DNA of 64,000 bases from Nocardia vulneris. Its GTDB lineage: Bacteria; Actinomycetota; Actinomycetes; Mycobacteriales; Mycobacteriaceae. The DNA lies in NCBI RefSeq assembly GCF_001613425.1, contig NZ_BDCI01000002.1:496001-560000 (forward strand), given 5' to 3'. Below, piece by piece: positions 1-12,200 of the stretch. The position numbers and the translations under genes were made by a program. The notes beneath the pieces were generated by a model. It had not been told where the DNA came from, made no database searches, and saw nothing but the letters and a program-made list of their open reading frames with translations. Each line of letters starts with the position of its first letter. The stretch's first letter is position 1.

Positions 1-1125
1 CACGTCTTCCACCGCGTTGGTCACGCCGTCGTAAGAGAAGGTGACGCCGTCGAATCCGACGCTGTACCCGCCCGGCGAGCGCGGCTCGGCCGGCTCGGGC
101 AGGGGCGAACGAGCAAGCAGCCGTTCGATATTCGCCGCTCCCATCCGGCCCTTGCGGACCCCCTGGGTAGCCGACACCGCGGGCAGGATCGAGGCGGGCA
201 GGCCGACCGCGACGACCAGGAACGCCACCAGATCCGCGACCGGGAGCGTGCCGCGGGCGACGAAGATCAGCCCGGCGGTGGCCACCGCCGCGAGAACCGC
301 CATCTCCGAACCGAGCAAGCGCGACGCCGCCGAGCTGTAGCGCACCTCGTCGACCCAGTCCGCGAAGGCCTGCGCGTACTCCTCGACGGCGGCGTCGAAG
401 CGGCGCAGCACCTGTCCCCCGGTGCCGAACGCCTTGACCACTTGAATCCCGTCGGCGTATTCCACGCCGGCGGCGCTGATGCGTCCCTCGGCGGCGATCA
501 GCCGGTTCACATGGGTCGTCATCGACCGCATCGACACGCGGTAGCAGATCCCCATCACGGCGAGCACGCCCAGCGCGATCAGCGCCAGGACCGGATCGAC
601 GAAGAACAGGTAGCCGGCCGCCACCACGGTCACCGTGGCCGCGGCGGTCAACTGCCCGAGCGCGTGCGCGATGACCTCGTGCATCTCTTCCAGATCACCG
701 GTCATCGCGCGCTTGACCCGGCCCGAGCCCACGGCGCGAAACCAGCCCAGCGGCAGGGCACCCAGATGCCGCACGATCCGCACGCGCAGCTCGTGCAGAA
801 TGGCCGCGTCCGCGTAGTGGCCGAGCCGGGAGGACTGCACGAACATCAGCAGCCACACCGCCGCGCCCGCGGCGCCGACACCGATCCAGGTCCGGACGGC
901 CGCGTGCGGGTCGGCCGGGTCGTCGAGCATGACGCGGGCGATCTCGGCGACGGCGAGATAGGGCACCAGACCCGCCGCCGCGCCGAGCGCCGACATGAGT
1001 CCGCAGCCGATGAGATGCGGGCGCACCGGTGCCAGCAGCCGGGCCAGCGCACCGGGTTTCGCGAGTCCGGGTGGTCGGTCACCGTCAGCGGCGGGCGCCG
1101 CGCCGATGTTGGTTGCCGTGTCCAT
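1..1125 (-). CDS. ABC transporter, exporter-type fused permease/ATPase (C-terminal part outside the window)
   Basis: Only the first 375 codons are present; the gene runs off the left edge. The start is the ATG at 1125 (MDTATNIG). Residues about 25-320 form an exporter-type transmembrane domain with several hydrophobic helices (for example GCGLMSALGAAAGLVPYLAV and VTVVAAGYLFFVDPVLALIA). This is followed by the typical YSVGFDGVTFSYDG entry into a nucleotide-binding domain that is cut off before Walker A. The architecture matches the half-size exporter fold used by lipid, peptide and siderophore transporters, including the IrtA/IrtB type. An IdeR/DtxR-like box sits 59-77 bp upstream of the start, so iron control and a siderophore-related role are likely; this is inference. 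The gene is divergent from the MerR-type gene. Next to the NRPS operon it could also move the peptide product. Confidence 0.85.
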   Translation of the reverse strand, partial: MDTATNIGAAPAADGDRPPGLAKPGALARLLAPVRPHLIGCGLMSALGAAAGLVPYLAVAEIARVMLDDPADPHAAVRTWIGVGAAGAAVWLLMFVQSSRLGHYADAAILHELRVRIVRHLGALPLGWFRAVGSGRVKRAMTGDLEEMHEVIAHALGQLTAAATVTVVAAGYLFFVDPVLALIALGVLAVMGICYRVSMRSMTTHVNRLIAAEGRISAAGVEYADGIQVVKAFGTGGQVLRRFDAAVEEYAQAFADWVDEVRYSSAASRLLGSEMAVLAAVATAGLIFVARGTLPVADLVAFLVVAVGLPASILPAVSATQGVRKGRMGAANIERLLARSPLPEPAEPRSPGGYSVGFDGVTFSYDGVTNAVEDV

Positions 1126-1183
1126 AGGTCTGTGTTCCTCCCAGGGTCGTCAGTGGTCGGCCGACCGGCGCAGATCCGCGTGC

Positions 1184-1202
1184 CAAGGTTTGCCTAACCT
1201 GT
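1184..1202. promoter_or_regulatory. Candidate IdeR/DtxR-type iron box
   Basis: The core AGGTTTGCCTAACCT (1186-1200) is an inverted repeat, AGGTT-N5-AACCT. It differs at one base from the core AGGTTAGCCTAACCT of actinobacterial iron boxes. It lies in the 84-bp divergent region between the ABC transporter (start 1125) and the MerR-type regulator (start 1210). Binding by an iron-dependent repressor would silence the transporter under iron sufficiency and could also affect the regulator gene, whose start is only 8 bp away. I see no similar box before the NRPS operon itself. Confidence 0.65.
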
Positions 1203-1209
1203 TCGCCAC

Positions 1210-1878
1210 ATGGTGGAACTTGAAGCCGACTTCATGTCAAATGAACAGATGCACGGTGCACACGGCGTCTCGATCGGCCAGGCGGCCGCCCTCTACGGCC
1301 TCGCGCCTTCGACGCTGCGCTGGTGGGAGACCCAGCAGGTGCTGCCCGCGCCGCCCCGGGTCAACGGCCACCGGGTCTACACCGAGACCGAACTCCGGCG
1401 TATCGGCTTGGCGTACCTGTGCTGCGTGGTCGGCGCGATGCCGCTCGACCAGGCCGCCGTCGTCACCGGGGGCAGCCGGGATCGGCGCTGGCAACGCACG
1501 GTGCGGCAGCACGCCGGGGTCATCGCGCAGAAGATCGAGCAGTTGCGGAGCACGCACGAGTACCTGCTGCATCTGGTCCAATGCCCGGACGACGACATCG
1601 TCGGCCAGTGCCCGGACCTCGACGACGAATTGATGCGCCACACCCCGCGCGGACGTCTCGCCACACCGGATTTCGTCGCGGCCGCCCAGTCGATCCCCGC
1701 GTCCACGCCACCCGCGGACCGTGACGAAAGCGGTTCACCGCGTGACGAAAATATCGAGCGGCCGCACCTGTGCGTCGTCTGCGCGGCCCCGGTCGCGCAA
1801 GCCGACCGGGGCCGCCGCCGCAAGTATTGCTCGCGTGCCTGTAGACAGCGGCAGTACCGGCGCAACGCGGAACGCTAG
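1210..1878 (+). CDS. MerR-family transcriptional regulator with C-terminal four-cysteine motif
   Basis: 222 aa. Residues about 20-90 are a MerR-type winged helix (SIGQAAALYGLAPSTLRWWE, with RVYTETELRRIGLAYL following). A short helical region follows (residues about 100-125). The C-terminus (about 185-215) carries CVVC and CSRAC pairs, a possible zinc site often seen as a tail on actinobacterial regulators. The start is uncertain: ATG 1210 and ATG 1234 (MSNEQ) are both possible, neither has a clear ribosome binding site, and leaderless translation is plausible. The stop TAG shares the palindrome CTAG with the stop of the convergent terminal NRPS gene. The ligand is unknown. Its position suggests control of the divergent transporter or of the NRPS cluster, but nothing in the sequence proves either. 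Confidence 0.8.
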   Translation: MVELEADFMSNEQMHGAHGVSIGQAAALYGLAPSTLRWWETQQVLPAPPRVNGHRVYTETELRRIGLAYLCCVVGAMPLDQAAVVTGGSRDRRWQRTVRQHAGVIAQKIEQLRSTHEYLLHLVQCPDDDIVGQCPDLDDELMRHTPRGRLATPDFVAAAQSIPASTPPADRDESGSPRDENIERPHLCVVCAAPVAQADRGRRRKYCSRACRQRQYRRNAER

Positions 1879-4800
1879 GACGCCGGCTCTGCAGCCGCGC
1901 ACAGCTCCGTCAGCACGGTGGTCATTGTCGCGGCCAGCGACTCGATCGTCGCATGGTCGAACAGCTCTGCGGCGTAGATCATCTCGCCTCGGATGCCGGC
2001 GCACGCCCGGTCCGCGCCGTACTCCTCCCGGAGGTTCAGCAGGAGGTCGAAGACCGTGTGCCGCGGCGCGACCGGACGGTGCCGGACGCGCAAACCGTCC
2101 TGCTCGCCCACGGCGTCGACGCCACGCAGATAGGTCACCATCACCTGGAACAGCGGATGGTGGGTGCGCGAACGCGGCGGATTGAGCAGTTCCACCAGGC
2201 GGTCGAAGGGAAACTCTTTGTGCTCGTAGGCGCCGAGCACACGCTCCCGGACCTGCGCTATGAGATCCCGGTGGCCTGGCTCGTCCGAGAGGTCGACCCG
2301 GACCACGGCCGTGTCGATCACGCACCCGACCACGTCCCGCAGTTCCTGAGCATCCCTGCCGCTCAACGCGACTCCGATCGGCAGATCGACGCCGGCGCCG
2401 TGCCGGTGCAACGCGAGAGCCAGTGCGGTGTGCACCAGCATGTAGCTGCTGGCCCCGTGATCCCGGGCGGTGCGGGCCAGCGCACGGTGGGTGTCCGCGT
2501 CGAGGACGACCGGTACCGCGCCCGCGGTGTTCTCCCGTCGCGCGGCACGCGGGCGGTCGGCGGGCAGCACCGGCTGCTCGGGTAGTCCGTCGAGCGCGGC
2601 GCGCCAATACCGGGCCTGCCGCTCGAGTACGCTGGCGGGCAGCAGCCGCCGCCATACCGCATAGTCGGCGAACTGTGTTGCCGCACTGGGCCATCGAGGC
2701 TCCAGACCGGCGGTGCGCGCACGGTAGGCCAGCAGCAGATCGTGCTGGAGGATGCCCAGCGATTCACCGTCTCCGGCGATGTGGTGCAGTACGCCGAGCA
2801 GCAGGTGATGTCTCGGGTTCAGCCGATACAACCGGATCCGCAGCGGTGACCGCGCGGTCGGATCGAAACCCTGCGACAGCTCGGAATCCATTGCCTGTTC
2901 CGGGCTTTCGCCGTCACCGAGCACGACGAGCCGGAAGTCCGGTGGCATCGATTCGATCGGCAGGATTCGCTGCACCGGGCCGTCCGCCGTGTACGGCAGG
3001 ACGGTGCGCAGGATTTCGTGCCGCACGACGACATCGGTGACCGCTGCCTCGAGCGCCGTCGCGTCCACCGGCCCGAGCAGTTCGAGGCCGGTGGCGATCA
3101 AGTAGTCGGGCCGGTGGCCCGAAAGGTAGTCCACGGTCCACAGGCGTTGCTGCGCGGGTGAGAGCGGGATCGGTTCCGGGCGCGGCACACTCGCGATGGC
3201 CGGACCGAGCTCCCCGGGCCCGCGGCTCGCCAGCACCCGCTCCAGGGTGGCCACCGTGGGGGCCTCGAACAGATCGCGCAGCGACACCGCGACACCCAGC
3301 GCGGACCGCAGGACCGCGACCACCCGCAGCGCGGACAGCGAATTCCCGCCGAGCGTGAAGAAGTCGTCGGCGATGCCGACCTCGGCCACGCCCAGCGCCT
3401 CCGCGAACGACGCCGCGATGACCTGCTGCCGAGGCGTGGTCGCGGGCAGCGGGTCCGCCGCGCGCGGCAGCGGCAGCGCGCCGACATCGATTTTGCCGGT
3501 GGGGGTCAGCGGTAGGGCACGCATCGGCACGATCGCCGAAGGCACCAGGTAGGACGGCAGTGTCGCGCCCAATCGGGTGCGCAGAGCGGCGACGTCGACC
3601 GCGCCCGGGCCGACGACGTGCGCGATCAGCGACTGGCCGAGTCCGGTCCGCCGCATCGTGACCACCGCCGCCGTCACGCCGGGTTCGCGCCGGAGCACCG
3701 CCTCCACCTCCCCCGGCTCGACGCGAAAACCGTTGACCTTCACCTGCCGGTCGGCCCGGCCGAGGAAGTGCAGCAGGCCGTCCGCGTCCCAGCGGCCGAG
3801 ATCGCCGGTGCGGTACATGCGCTCACCCCGGCCGTAGGGATCGGCGACGAACCGTGCCGCGGTCTGGGCAGGCGCCCGGTGGTAGCCGTTGGCCACGGCC
3901 GTGCCGGACAGGTAGATCTCGCCGGTCACACCGGTCGGCACCGGCCGCAGAGCCGAATCGAGCAGCGCCACTCGCGTATTGTCGGCCGGACGACCGATCG
4001 GGACCGGCCGATCCGGCGACGCGGCCGCCGCGATCGGGTAGCTCAGCGCGAAACAGGTCGCCTCGACCGGCCCGTACAGGTTCGTCACTACCGGGGGGTG
4101 CACGTCGCGCCGAACCGCCGCGACGGCCTGCGGTGACAGCACGTCACCGGCGACCGCGAGCTGCGGCAGCCGGGCGAGTTCCGCCGGAATCCGTTCGGCC
4201 AGGAGATGAAACAGCCCGGTGGACAACAGCATCGAGGTGACCCGGCCAACACGGAGCACCTCCACGTAATCGTGCACATCGAGCACGCCGGGTTGCGCGA
4301 TCACCACGGTACGACCGGTCAGCAGCGGCAGCCACAGCTCGTACACCACCATGTCCCAGGTGTAGGGCAGGTGCAGCAGCACACGCGCATGCCCCGCGTC
4401 GTCCCCGACTCGATCCCGCGCCCGCGTCACGATATTCCGGTGCGTCACCTCCACGCCTTTGGACGCCCCGGTCGAACCGGACGTGAACATGAGCGAAGCG
4501 ATCGCGTCCGGAGCGACGGCGATATCGAGGTCGCTGTCGTCGCCGCGATACTCGTCCGCGAGTTCGCGCAGCACCAATTCGGTTCCGGTGAAACGCAACA
4601 GCCGCGCCACATGACCGGGTGGATAGCGCTCGCTGAGCGGCACGCAGACCGCGCCCAGCTTGGCGAGCGCGAGAAAGGCCACCACCAGATCGATCGAGCG
4701 CGGCAGGGCGATGCCGACCGGAACGCCGGGTCCTACGCCCCGCTCGCGCAGCGATCGCGCGAACTGATTGGCACGGGCGTTCAACTGGGTGTAGCTGAAC

Positions 4801-7800
4801 TCTTTTCCGTCCCACCAGACCGCGACGGCATCCGGCGCTGCCCGCACGTGGGACTCGAAACACGCTGCGATACCCGCATCGTCGAGCGCGGTCGCACGGC
4901 CCTGCCCGGCGGCAAGCAGCTCGGCCTGCCGGGCGGACGCAAGCAAACCGACCCGCCCCCACAGTGGTTGCGGCACCGCGGTCAACGCACGCGCGGCGGC
5001 GAGAATCCACGACCACAGCTCGTCGAGATCGGTGAGACCGTCGATCCGCTCGAGCTGCGCGGCGATCCGAAAGGTCAGCTGCTCGGCACCGGGGACGACG
5101 ACCACGGTGAGCGGAAAGTGCGTGCCGCCACGGACTTCGACGGCATCGACCGCGAAATCGGCATCCGGCTGGTCGAACAGGGCGGTGTCGAGGGGGAAGT
5201 TCTCGAAAACCAGTGAGGTGTCGAACAGGTCGGTGGCACCGGCCGCCGCGAGCACCTCGGGCAGGCCGAGATGATCGTGAGCCAGCAGCGCCACCCGCGC
5301 ACGGTGCATCCGCACGGCCAGGTCCAGTGGCGTCTCACCGGGTTTCACGCGCGCTCGCAGCGGCACGGTGTTCATCAGGAGGCCGATGGCCTCGCCCAGG
5401 TCACCGCCGTCGCGGCCGGACACTGTGATGCCGAAGACGATATCGTCGCTGCCGGTGAGGGTGGCCAGCGTCAGTGCCCACAGGGTCTGTGTCAGCGAGT
5501 TGAGCGTGAGGCCGTGCTCGGCAGCCCGTTCGCGCAGCGCGGTGACGAGGGCGGCAGGCATTTCGAAGCTACGCTCGACCGGCCGGCGCCACCGCCCCCG
5601 GTCGGGCCGCGCCACCTTGCTCGGTTCCACGCCGTCCAGCGCGACCGCCCAGGCCCGCCGGGCACTGTCCTGATCCTGCGCCGCCGACCAGTCCAGGAAG
5701 CGGCGAAAGCTCACTGCGGGCGGCAATTCCACGCCCGCGTAGCCGAACAACAACTCGCGCAGCAGAATTCCCAGCGACCAACCGTCGAGCAGCGCGTGGT
5801 GGTGGGTCACCAGCAAGGTCGAGCGGCTCGCCGCGGTGCGCACCAGGGTCACCGCGAACAACGGCGCGGCGAGCGGATCGATCCGGGCATCCGCGGCGCG
5901 GACCACCGCGATGTCCTGCTCGCCGTGCTCCGCGTCGAGGAGATCGACCACCCGCCAGCGTGGTTCGAGATCGCCGCGGATCTCGTATCGCGGTCGCGTG
6001 CTCTCGTCGAGCACGAAATGCCCCAGCAGATGCGGATGCCGCCCGCACAGTTGGCGCACGGCGGCGTGCAGCCGCTCCGCGTCGAGGGTGCCGCGCAGGC
6101 TCAGCTCCACCTGGACCAGATAGGGATCGTCGCCGTCACCTCCTTCGTACAGGGAGTGGAACAGCATGCCGGATTGCAAGGGCGTCACCGGAAGCCGTCC
6201 GCCGACCGCGGGGCTTGTCGCGGCCGGGACGACAGGTCCGTTCTCCTCGGCCACCTCCGCTAGGGCACGGATTGTCTGATACTCGAACACATCTCGTGAC
6301 GAGACGGACAGGCCCGCGGCCCGCGCCCGGTCCGCCAGGCGAATGGCGAGGATGCTGTCACCGCCGGACGCGAAGAAGCCCTCGTCGACGCCGACACCCT
6401 CGTGCCCGAGTACCGCGACGAACAGTGCCTGCAGCCGGGCCTCGACAGCGGTGCGCGGCGGCGTACCCGCGCCGCGGCCGCGCGCGGCCAATGCACGCAG
6501 TCTCGACTCGTCGACCTTGCCGTTCACGGTGGTCGGTATCGCGTCCACGACGACAATCGACGAAGGAATCGCATGTGCGGGTAGTTGTTTCGCGATCTGA
6601 GCCCGCAGAGCCGCCGCATCGAGATCCGTGCCCGCCACAAAGGCGACGAGCCGCCGGTCCGGCATGGCGGGCACCACCGCGGCACGCACGCCCGGTCGAG
6701 CGCACAGGGCCGCCTCGATCTCTCCTGGCTCGAGCCGGAACCCACGGATCTTCAGCTGCCGATCCGCCCGTCCGAGGTGATCCAGCGTCCCCGTGGCATT
6801 CCAGCGAACGACGTCGCCGCTGCGATACATCAGCGCGCCGGAATCCCCGAACGGGTCGGCGACGTATCGCGTGGCGGTGCGCCCCGGACTACGCAGGTAG
6901 CCCGCCGCGACGCCCGCACCGGCCACATACAGCTCCCCCGGCACGCCCGGCGCACAGGGCCGCAAGGCCGCATCTAGGACGTAAGCCGCGGTACCCGGCA
7001 GCGCAGTGCCGATGTCGCGGGCGGAGACCGGATCGGTCAGCGGGATGCCGGTACTGAAGACCGTCGTCTCGGTGATGCCGTACATGTTGACCAGGCGGGG
7101 CTGCCGCCGGTCCGACCGCGACCACCAGTCCGTCACCCGCCACGGCTCCACCGGTTCACCACCGAAGATGACGTAGCGCAGCGCGAGCCGCTCGCCGAAT
7201 GTCGGACGGGCGGCGGTAGCGTCGACCAGCGTGCCGAACGCGGTCGGCGTCTGGTTCAGCACCGTAACGCGCTGTGCCACCAGCAGATCGAGGAACGCAT
7301 CCGGATCGCGCGCCACGTCGGCGTCGACGACCACGAGGGTGCCGCCATGGCACAGCGCTCCCCACAGCTCCCATACCGAGAAGTCGAACACGGTGGCGTG
7401 GAACAGGGTCCAGACGTCGTTCGGGGTGAACTCGAACCAGGACTCGGTCGCCGCGAGCAGCGCGACGACATTCTCGTGCGTCACGACCACGCCCTTCGGC
7501 GGGCCCGTGGTACCGGAGGTGTAGATGACATAGGCGGGCTGCCGCGCGCAGGGCCGGGTCGCGGTCGCGACGGGCGCCTCGGCCACATCGGCCAGTCGCA
7601 GCACGGGCACGGTGGCGAGGCATTCCGGCAGCGCGACACCGTCGCCGGTGACGACCACCACGGGAGCCACATCGTCGACGATTTCCCGCAAACGCCGCTC
7701 CGGGTAGCCGGGGTCCAGCGGAACGTAGGCCGCGCCCGAATACAGCACCGCGACTACCGCGACGACCGAATCCACCGAGCGCGGCAGCGCGAGACCAACG

Positions 7801-9296
7801 AACTCCCCTGGGCTCGAACCATATCCGGCCAAGACGCGGGCCAGCCGCCGGGCCCGCGCGTCGAGTTCGGCATAGCTGAGCGACTCGTCGCCGTGCACGA
7901 CAGCCGTCGCGCCGGGATGGGCGGCCACGGTTGCTTCGAACCGGTCGAGAAGCGTCTCGGGCGCAGCGGTGGCGACCACCGCGCCCACGGGGTCCGCCGC
8001 GAACCGCAGTCGCCCCAGCGGGAGTTCGTCCGGTGCCGTCGCCAACGCCGCGATCGCCCCGACGAGCCGGTGATGGTGGGCCGCGAGATCGGTCTCCGTG
8101 TAGCGCGACGTAGTCGATTCCAACGCCAGACCTGGCTCTGGCCCGCCGTCGTCGTGGATCCCGATGACCAGCTCGTCCGAGCTGCCGCCCGAAATATGGT
8201 GCAGCGTGGCGGTTTCGAGGCCGAACCGGATGTCTTTCTGGAACGGCAGCACGTTGACGGTGGGACCGAGGACACCGGGATCCGCACCGGCCGCGCCGAG
8301 ATCGGCACGCATGTCCCCGTATTGGAAATGCTGATGGCGCAGCACGATGAGCATTTCGGCACGCAGTGCACCGATCAGCTCGCCGACCGTCGCCGACGGG
8401 TCCACCGGGATACGCAACGGCAGGAGATTCGAGGTCACGCCGAGCGCGGTTCGGGAGCGCTTCGCGGGCACGGCGAGGCGCAGGGTGACCGTGCGCGCGC
8501 CGGAATCGGCATGCAGCAGGATCGCGATCGCCGCGAGCACCCAGGCGGGCCACGCGGTTCCCGACGCGTCGGCGCGCGCCCGCAGCGCCTGCCAAACCGC
8601 AGCGCCCAGGACGCCGGATTGCCTGAGGTACCGGGCGGGCGCGGCGATCGACGGTGCCCCGGCGAACAGTGGGGCGTCGTCCGGCCCGGCCCCCGCCAGT
8701 CGCCGCGCCCAGAACTGCCGGTCCGCGGCGAACCTCGGCGATGCGCGGTATCGTTCGTCCGCTTCGACCAGGTCCGCCACTCGGTCGAAGACCGTTTCCG
8801 CGACGGGCTTCCGCTCGATCAGCGCGGTATAGACGTCGGCCACCCGCCGGATCATGGCGACCGACGCGGCACCGTCGAGCACCAGGTGATGGCCGCGGAG
8901 GAACCAGACGGTGCCTTCGTCGCCGAGATCGATCAGGTGGTGCTCGAACAGCGGTGCGCGGAACAGATCGAATGGCCGTTCCAGTGCGGCCTCCATGTAT
9001 TCGCGCGCTTCGGCGAACGGATCGGAGACGTCACGAAAACTGCTGCGGCGCAGAGGCCAATCGCCGAGCTCCGCGAGCACCTGGGTGACCTCGCCGTCGG
9101 CCTGCTCATCGAAGTACACCCGCGTCGACTCCGCCCCGGCGACCACGATGCGCAGCGCTCGCTCGAACACCGTCTCATCGAGCCTGCCGCGGATGTGCAC
9201 ATAGCCGCCGACGACAAAACGGAGTCCGGATTCATCGAGTCGCTGTGCGGCCCAGACGTACTGCTGCGCCCGGGTGAGCGGCAGCCGGGCGGTCAC
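1875..9296 (-). CDS. Non-ribosomal peptide synthetase, C-A-T-C-A-T-C, terminal protein of the assembly line
   Basis: 2473 aa; the GTG start at 9296 overlaps the upstream NRPS stop (GTGA). Approximate order: C residues 1-430 (HHLVLDG near 137), A 440-930, T 945-1015 (GGDSI near 979), C 1030-1470 (HHALLDG near 1167), A 1490-1930, T 1950-2020 (GGNSL near 1984), C 2040-2473 (HHIAGDG near 2174). The first A domain reads DFWNIGMVFK at the Stachelhaus positions, one residue from the threonine code DFWNIGMVHK. The second reads about DMYLAALCFK, for which I know no substrate. No thioesterase or reductase follows; the chain ends with an intact C domain, which probably catalyses release by intra- or intermolecular condensation. 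There is no E domain after the Thr module. The gene is last in the operon and converges on the MerR gene with a 3-bp overlap. Confidence 0.95.
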   Translation of the reverse strand: MTARLPLTRAQQYVWAAQRLDESGLRFVVGGYVHIRGRLDETVFERALRIVVAGAESTRVYFDEQADGEVTQVLAELGDWPLRRSSFRDVSDPFAEAREYMEAALERPFDLFRAPLFEHHLIDLGDEGTVWFLRGHHLVLDGAASVAMIRRVADVYTALIERKPVAETVFDRVADLVEADERYRASPRFAADRQFWARRLAGAGPDDAPLFAGAPSIAAPARYLRQSGVLGAAVWQALRARADASGTAWPAWVLAAIAILLHADSGARTVTLRLAVPAKRSRTALGVTSNLLPLRIPVDPSATVGELIGALRAEMLIVLRHQHFQYGDMRADLGAAGADPGVLGPTVNVLPFQKDIRFGLETATLHHISGGSSDELVIGIHDDGGPEPGLALESTTSRYTETDLAAHHHRLVGAIAALATAPDELPLGRLRFAADPVGAVVATAAPETLLDRFEATVAAHPGATAVVHGDESLSYAELDARARRLARVLAGYGSSPGEFVGLALPRSVDSVVAVVAVLYSGAAYVPLDPGYPERRLREIVDDVAPVVVVTGDGVALPECLATVPVLRLADVAEAPVATATRPCARQPAYVIYTSGTTGPPKGVVVTHENVVALLAATESWFEFTPNDVWTLFHATVFDFSVWELWGALCHGGTLVVVDADVARDPDAFLDLLVAQRVTVLNQTPTAFGTLVDATAARPTFGERLALRYVIFGGEPVEPWRVTDWWSRSDRRQPRLVNMYGITETTVFSTGIPLTDPVSARDIGTALPGTAAYVLDAALRPCAPGVPGELYVAGAGVAAGYLRSPGRTATRYVADPFGDSGALMYRSGDVVRWNATGTLDHLGRADRQLKIRGFRLEPGEIEAALCARPGVRAAVVPAMPDRRLVAFVAGTDLDAAALRAQIAKQLPAHAIPSSIVVVDAIPTTVNGKVDESRLRALAARGRGAGTPPRTAVEARLQALFVAVLGHEGVGVDEGFFASGGDSILAIRLADRARAAGLSVSSRDVFEYQTIRALAEVAEENGPVVPAATSPAVGGRLPVTPLQSGMLFHSLYEGGDGDDPYLVQVELSLRGTLDAERLHAAVRQLCGRHPHLLGHFVLDESTRPRYEIRGDLEPRWRVVDLLDAEHGEQDIAVVRAADARIDPLAAPLFAVTLVRTAASRSTLLVTHHHALLDGWSLGILLRELLFGYAGVELPPAVSFRRFLDWSAAQDQDSARRAWAVALDGVEPSKVARPDRGRWRRPVERSFEMPAALVTALRERAAEHGLTLNSLTQTLWALTLATLTGSDDIVFGITVSGRDGGDLGEAIGLLMNTVPLRARVKPGETPLDLAVRMHRARVALLAHDHLGLPEVLAAAGATDLFDTSLVFENFPLDTALFDQPDADFAVDAVEVRGGTHFPLTVVVVPGAEQLTFRIAAQLERIDGLTDLDELWSWILAAARALTAVPQPLWGRVGLLASARQAELLAAGQGRATALDDAGIAACFESHVRAAPDAVAVWWDGKEFSYTQLNARANQFARSLRERGVGPGVPVGIALPRSIDLVVAFLALAKLGAVCVPLSERYPPGHVARLLRFTGTELVLRELADEYRGDDSDLDIAVAPDAIASLMFTSGSTGASKGVEVTHRNIVTRARDRVGDDAGHARVLLHLPYTWDMVVYELWLPLLTGRTVVIAQPGVLDVHDYVEVLRVGRVTSMLLSTGLFHLLAERIPAELARLPQLAVAGDVLSPQAVAAVRRDVHPPVVTNLYGPVEATCFALSYPIAAAASPDRPVPIGRPADNTRVALLDSALRPVPTGVTGEIYLSGTAVANGYHRAPAQTAARFVADPYGRGERMYRTGDLGRWDADGLLHFLGRADRQVKVNGFRVEPGEVEAVLRREPGVTAAVVTMRRTGLGQSLIAHVVGPGAVDVAALRTRLGATLPSYLVPSAIVPMRALPLTPTGKIDVGALPLPRAADPLPATTPRQQVIAASFAEALGVAEVGIADDFFTLGGNSLSALRVVAVLRSALGVAVSLRDLFEAPTVATLERVLASRGPGELGPAIASVPRPEPIPLSPAQQRLWTVDYLSGHRPDYLIATGLELLGPVDATALEAAVTDVVVRHEILRTVLPYTADGPVQRILPIESMPPDFRLVVLGDGESPEQAMDSELSQGFDPTARSPLRIRLYRLNPRHHLLLGVLHHIAGDGESLGILQHDLLLAYRARTAGLEPRWPSAATQFADYAVWRRLLPASVLERQARYWRAALDGLPEQPVLPADRPRAARRENTAGAVPVVLDADTHRALARTARDHGASSYMLVHTALALALHRHGAGVDLPIGVALSGRDAQELRDVVGCVIDTAVVRVDLSDEPGHRDLIAQVRERVLGAYEHKEFPFDRLVELLNPPRSRTHHPLFQVMVTYLRGVDAVGEQDGLRVRHRPVAPRHTVFDLLLNLREEYGADRACAGIRGEMIYAAELFDHATIESLAATMTTVLTELCAAAEPAS

Positions 9297-12200
9297 CGTA
9301 GTTCCTCGGCGAGCACGTGTGGATCCCTGGCGATGGCGGCGAGCAGCCGACGCGTCTGCGCGGCGATCTCGACCACCTGTGCTGTCTCGAATACCGCCTG
9401 CTGATAACCGAACACGATCGTCAGCTCCACTTTCGGATCGACCGTGAGCGTCAGGGGGTAGTGCGCGGCATCGCGGAGTTCGATGTCCGCCCCGAACAGA
9501 CCCGCACTTGCCGCCGCGAGCTGATCGGTGTCGACCGGATAGGACTCGTAGGCGAGCACGGTGTCGAACAAGGTATCCCGCGCGCCTGCCGCGGCGTGGA
9601 TTTCGGCCAGGCCCAGGTGATGGTGTTCGATCAGCGCGGCCTGCGCGGCCTGTACCGCGCGCAAAAGCTCCGCGACCGACTGTCCGGCGGTGAGTCGGAC
9701 CCGCACCGGCACGGTGTTGATGCACAGTCCGACAACAGATTCGACGCCGGGCAACGCGGCAGGACGGCCCGAGACGGTCGCGCCGAACACCACGTCGGCA
9801 CGATCGAGCCGGTGGCCCAACTGGATTGCCCAGGCCACCTGCAGGACGGTGTTGAGGGTCGTGCCGACGCTCGCCGCGACAGCGCCGAGTGCCGCCGTCG
9901 TGTCGGGATCGATCGTCAACCGGTACGTGCCCGGCAGCACCGCGGTCTCGTGGGTGCGCGCGCCGGCGGCGATCAGGGTCGGCGTGCTCATCCCGTCGAG
10001 TTCCCGCCGCCATGCTCGGGCGGACGCGGCCGTGTCGCGACCGTGGTGCCAGGCGAGGTAGTCGCGGAAGGAACCGCCGGGGGCGGGCAGCGGTTCGCCG
10101 GTGGCGTACGTCGCCAACAGGTCACGCAGCACCAGCGGCAATGACCAGCCGTCGAGCAGGATGTGGTGATAGGTCGCGAGCAACGCGTACTCGGATTGCG
10201 CGACCCGCGCCAGGGTGAATCGCAGCAACGGCGGGCGGGCCGGGTCGAAACGTGTCGCGCGGTCCAGATCGGCCAGCTCGGTCAGCTCGGCTTCGGACGC
10301 GAGATCGACTTCGCGCCAGGGCACTTCGACCGCCGCCGGGATCACCTGACGTGCCGCGGCGGTGCTGTCGGTGACGAACGCGGCACGCAGGTTCGGATAG
10401 CGCCGCACTAGCTGACCGACGGCGTCGCGTAGCCGCGCGCGATCGACCGGCCCGCGCAGCCGCAGCACCGTCTGCACGTTGTAGACGTCGACGGCCGCAT
10501 CGGCACGTCCGGCGAGCAACGCGTGGAAATACAGGCCCGGCTGTAGCGGTGCGAGCGGCCAGACATCGGTGAGTTGCCCATAATCGCGCTCCCACCGTGC
10601 GATGTCCGCACCGCTCACCCGGACGAGCGGGAAGTCCGAGGGGGTGTGCCCACCCGCGGGGCCGGTCCGCGCGTAGGCGGCGATCGCGCCGAGCGCCGCC
10701 ACCCACAGCTCGGCCAGCTCCGTCACCGCACCCGCATCGAGAAGGGTACTGGGATAAGCGAATCCGGCGTGCAGTCGAGCACCGACGACGATCGCGTTCA
10801 CATCGATCGCGGCCGCCGCGGCCAGGTCGGGATCGGGGTCGGCGCCCGATGCCGCGAACAGGCCCGCGTTCCGGTCGTCGACCCGACCCAAATAGTTGAA
10901 CGCGATCTGCCCCGGCATCGATTCCGGCAACAGCTGTGCGGTATCGGGATTCAGGTAGCGCAGCAGTCCGTAGCCGATGCCGTGGTCGGGCACGGCGCGC
11001 AGTTGCTCCTTGACCGACTTGATCATTGCGCCGGTCTCGTCCGTCCCCGCCAGCGCCGCTTCGACATCGATGTCCCCGAGGTCGAGACGTACCGGGTAGA
11101 GGGAGGTGAACCAGCCGACCGTGCGAGACAGATCCGCACCCGCGGCAAGCTGCTCTTCACGGCCGTGGCCCTCCAGACGCAGCAACGACACCGGTGCGTC
11201 CTGGCCGCGACGCAGCCGCCACCGCGCGAGTGCCGCGGCGAACGCGGCGAGCAAGATCTCGTCCACGCCTGCGTGAAACAGGCCGGGAACAGTTCGCACC
11301 AGGGCCTCGGTGACTGTTTCGTCCACCGTGACCTCCACCGTTTCGACCTGGCCGGCCAGATCAACGGCGGGATCGAGCGAACGGGTACCGAGCAACGGAT
11401 CCGGAGTGGCGCAGATGCGCTGCCACAGGCCGACTTCGGCGATCCGGTCGGGTGCGTAGGCGGCGTCGACCAGCGCGTGCGACCACCGGCGCATCGAGGT
11501 GCCCGGCGGATCCACTTGCGGCGCTCGGCCGTTCGACACCGCGGCGAGGGCGGTGAGCAGATCCGGAAGCAGGATGCGCCAGGACACCCCGTCGACGACC
11601 AAGTGGTGGGCGCAGATCAGCAACCGGCCGGGCAGGCCCGGATCGGTGCGGTCCAGCCAGACGAACTGGATCATGACCCCGGCGGCCGGATCGAGACGGT
11701 CGAGGGCGGCATCGAGCTGATCCGACACCGCGGCGTCGTCGGGTTCTCTGTCGAAGTGACTGCGGCGCAGGACTTTCGCGGCCTCGACCGTACCCGGTTC
11801 CGTCGTCTCGAACTGCCACTCTCCTGTGTCGTCGCGGAACAAGCGGCTGCGCAGCATGTCGTGCCGGTCGAGCACTGCCGCGACCGCGCCGATCAGCGCG
11901 TCGAAAGTGGTGTGCGCGGGCAGGTCGACCACGAGGGCCTGATGCACTCGACGGAAACCGCCGCGTTCGGTCAGCCAGCGCGCAACCGGCGGAAGCGGCA
12001 ATGCGCCGATGCCGCCGCCGGGCAGTTCGGACAGTTGCGGCACGACGGTGGCAGAGCCGATCGGCGTTGCCGCCGCGGCGATTCCCGCCACCGTGCGCTG
12101 GTCGAAGACGTCGCGCGGCGTGAAATGCCAGCCCTTGGCCCTGGCTCGCGACGCGAGTTGGATCGAGATGATGCTGTCCCCGCCGAGCGCGAAGAAGGAG

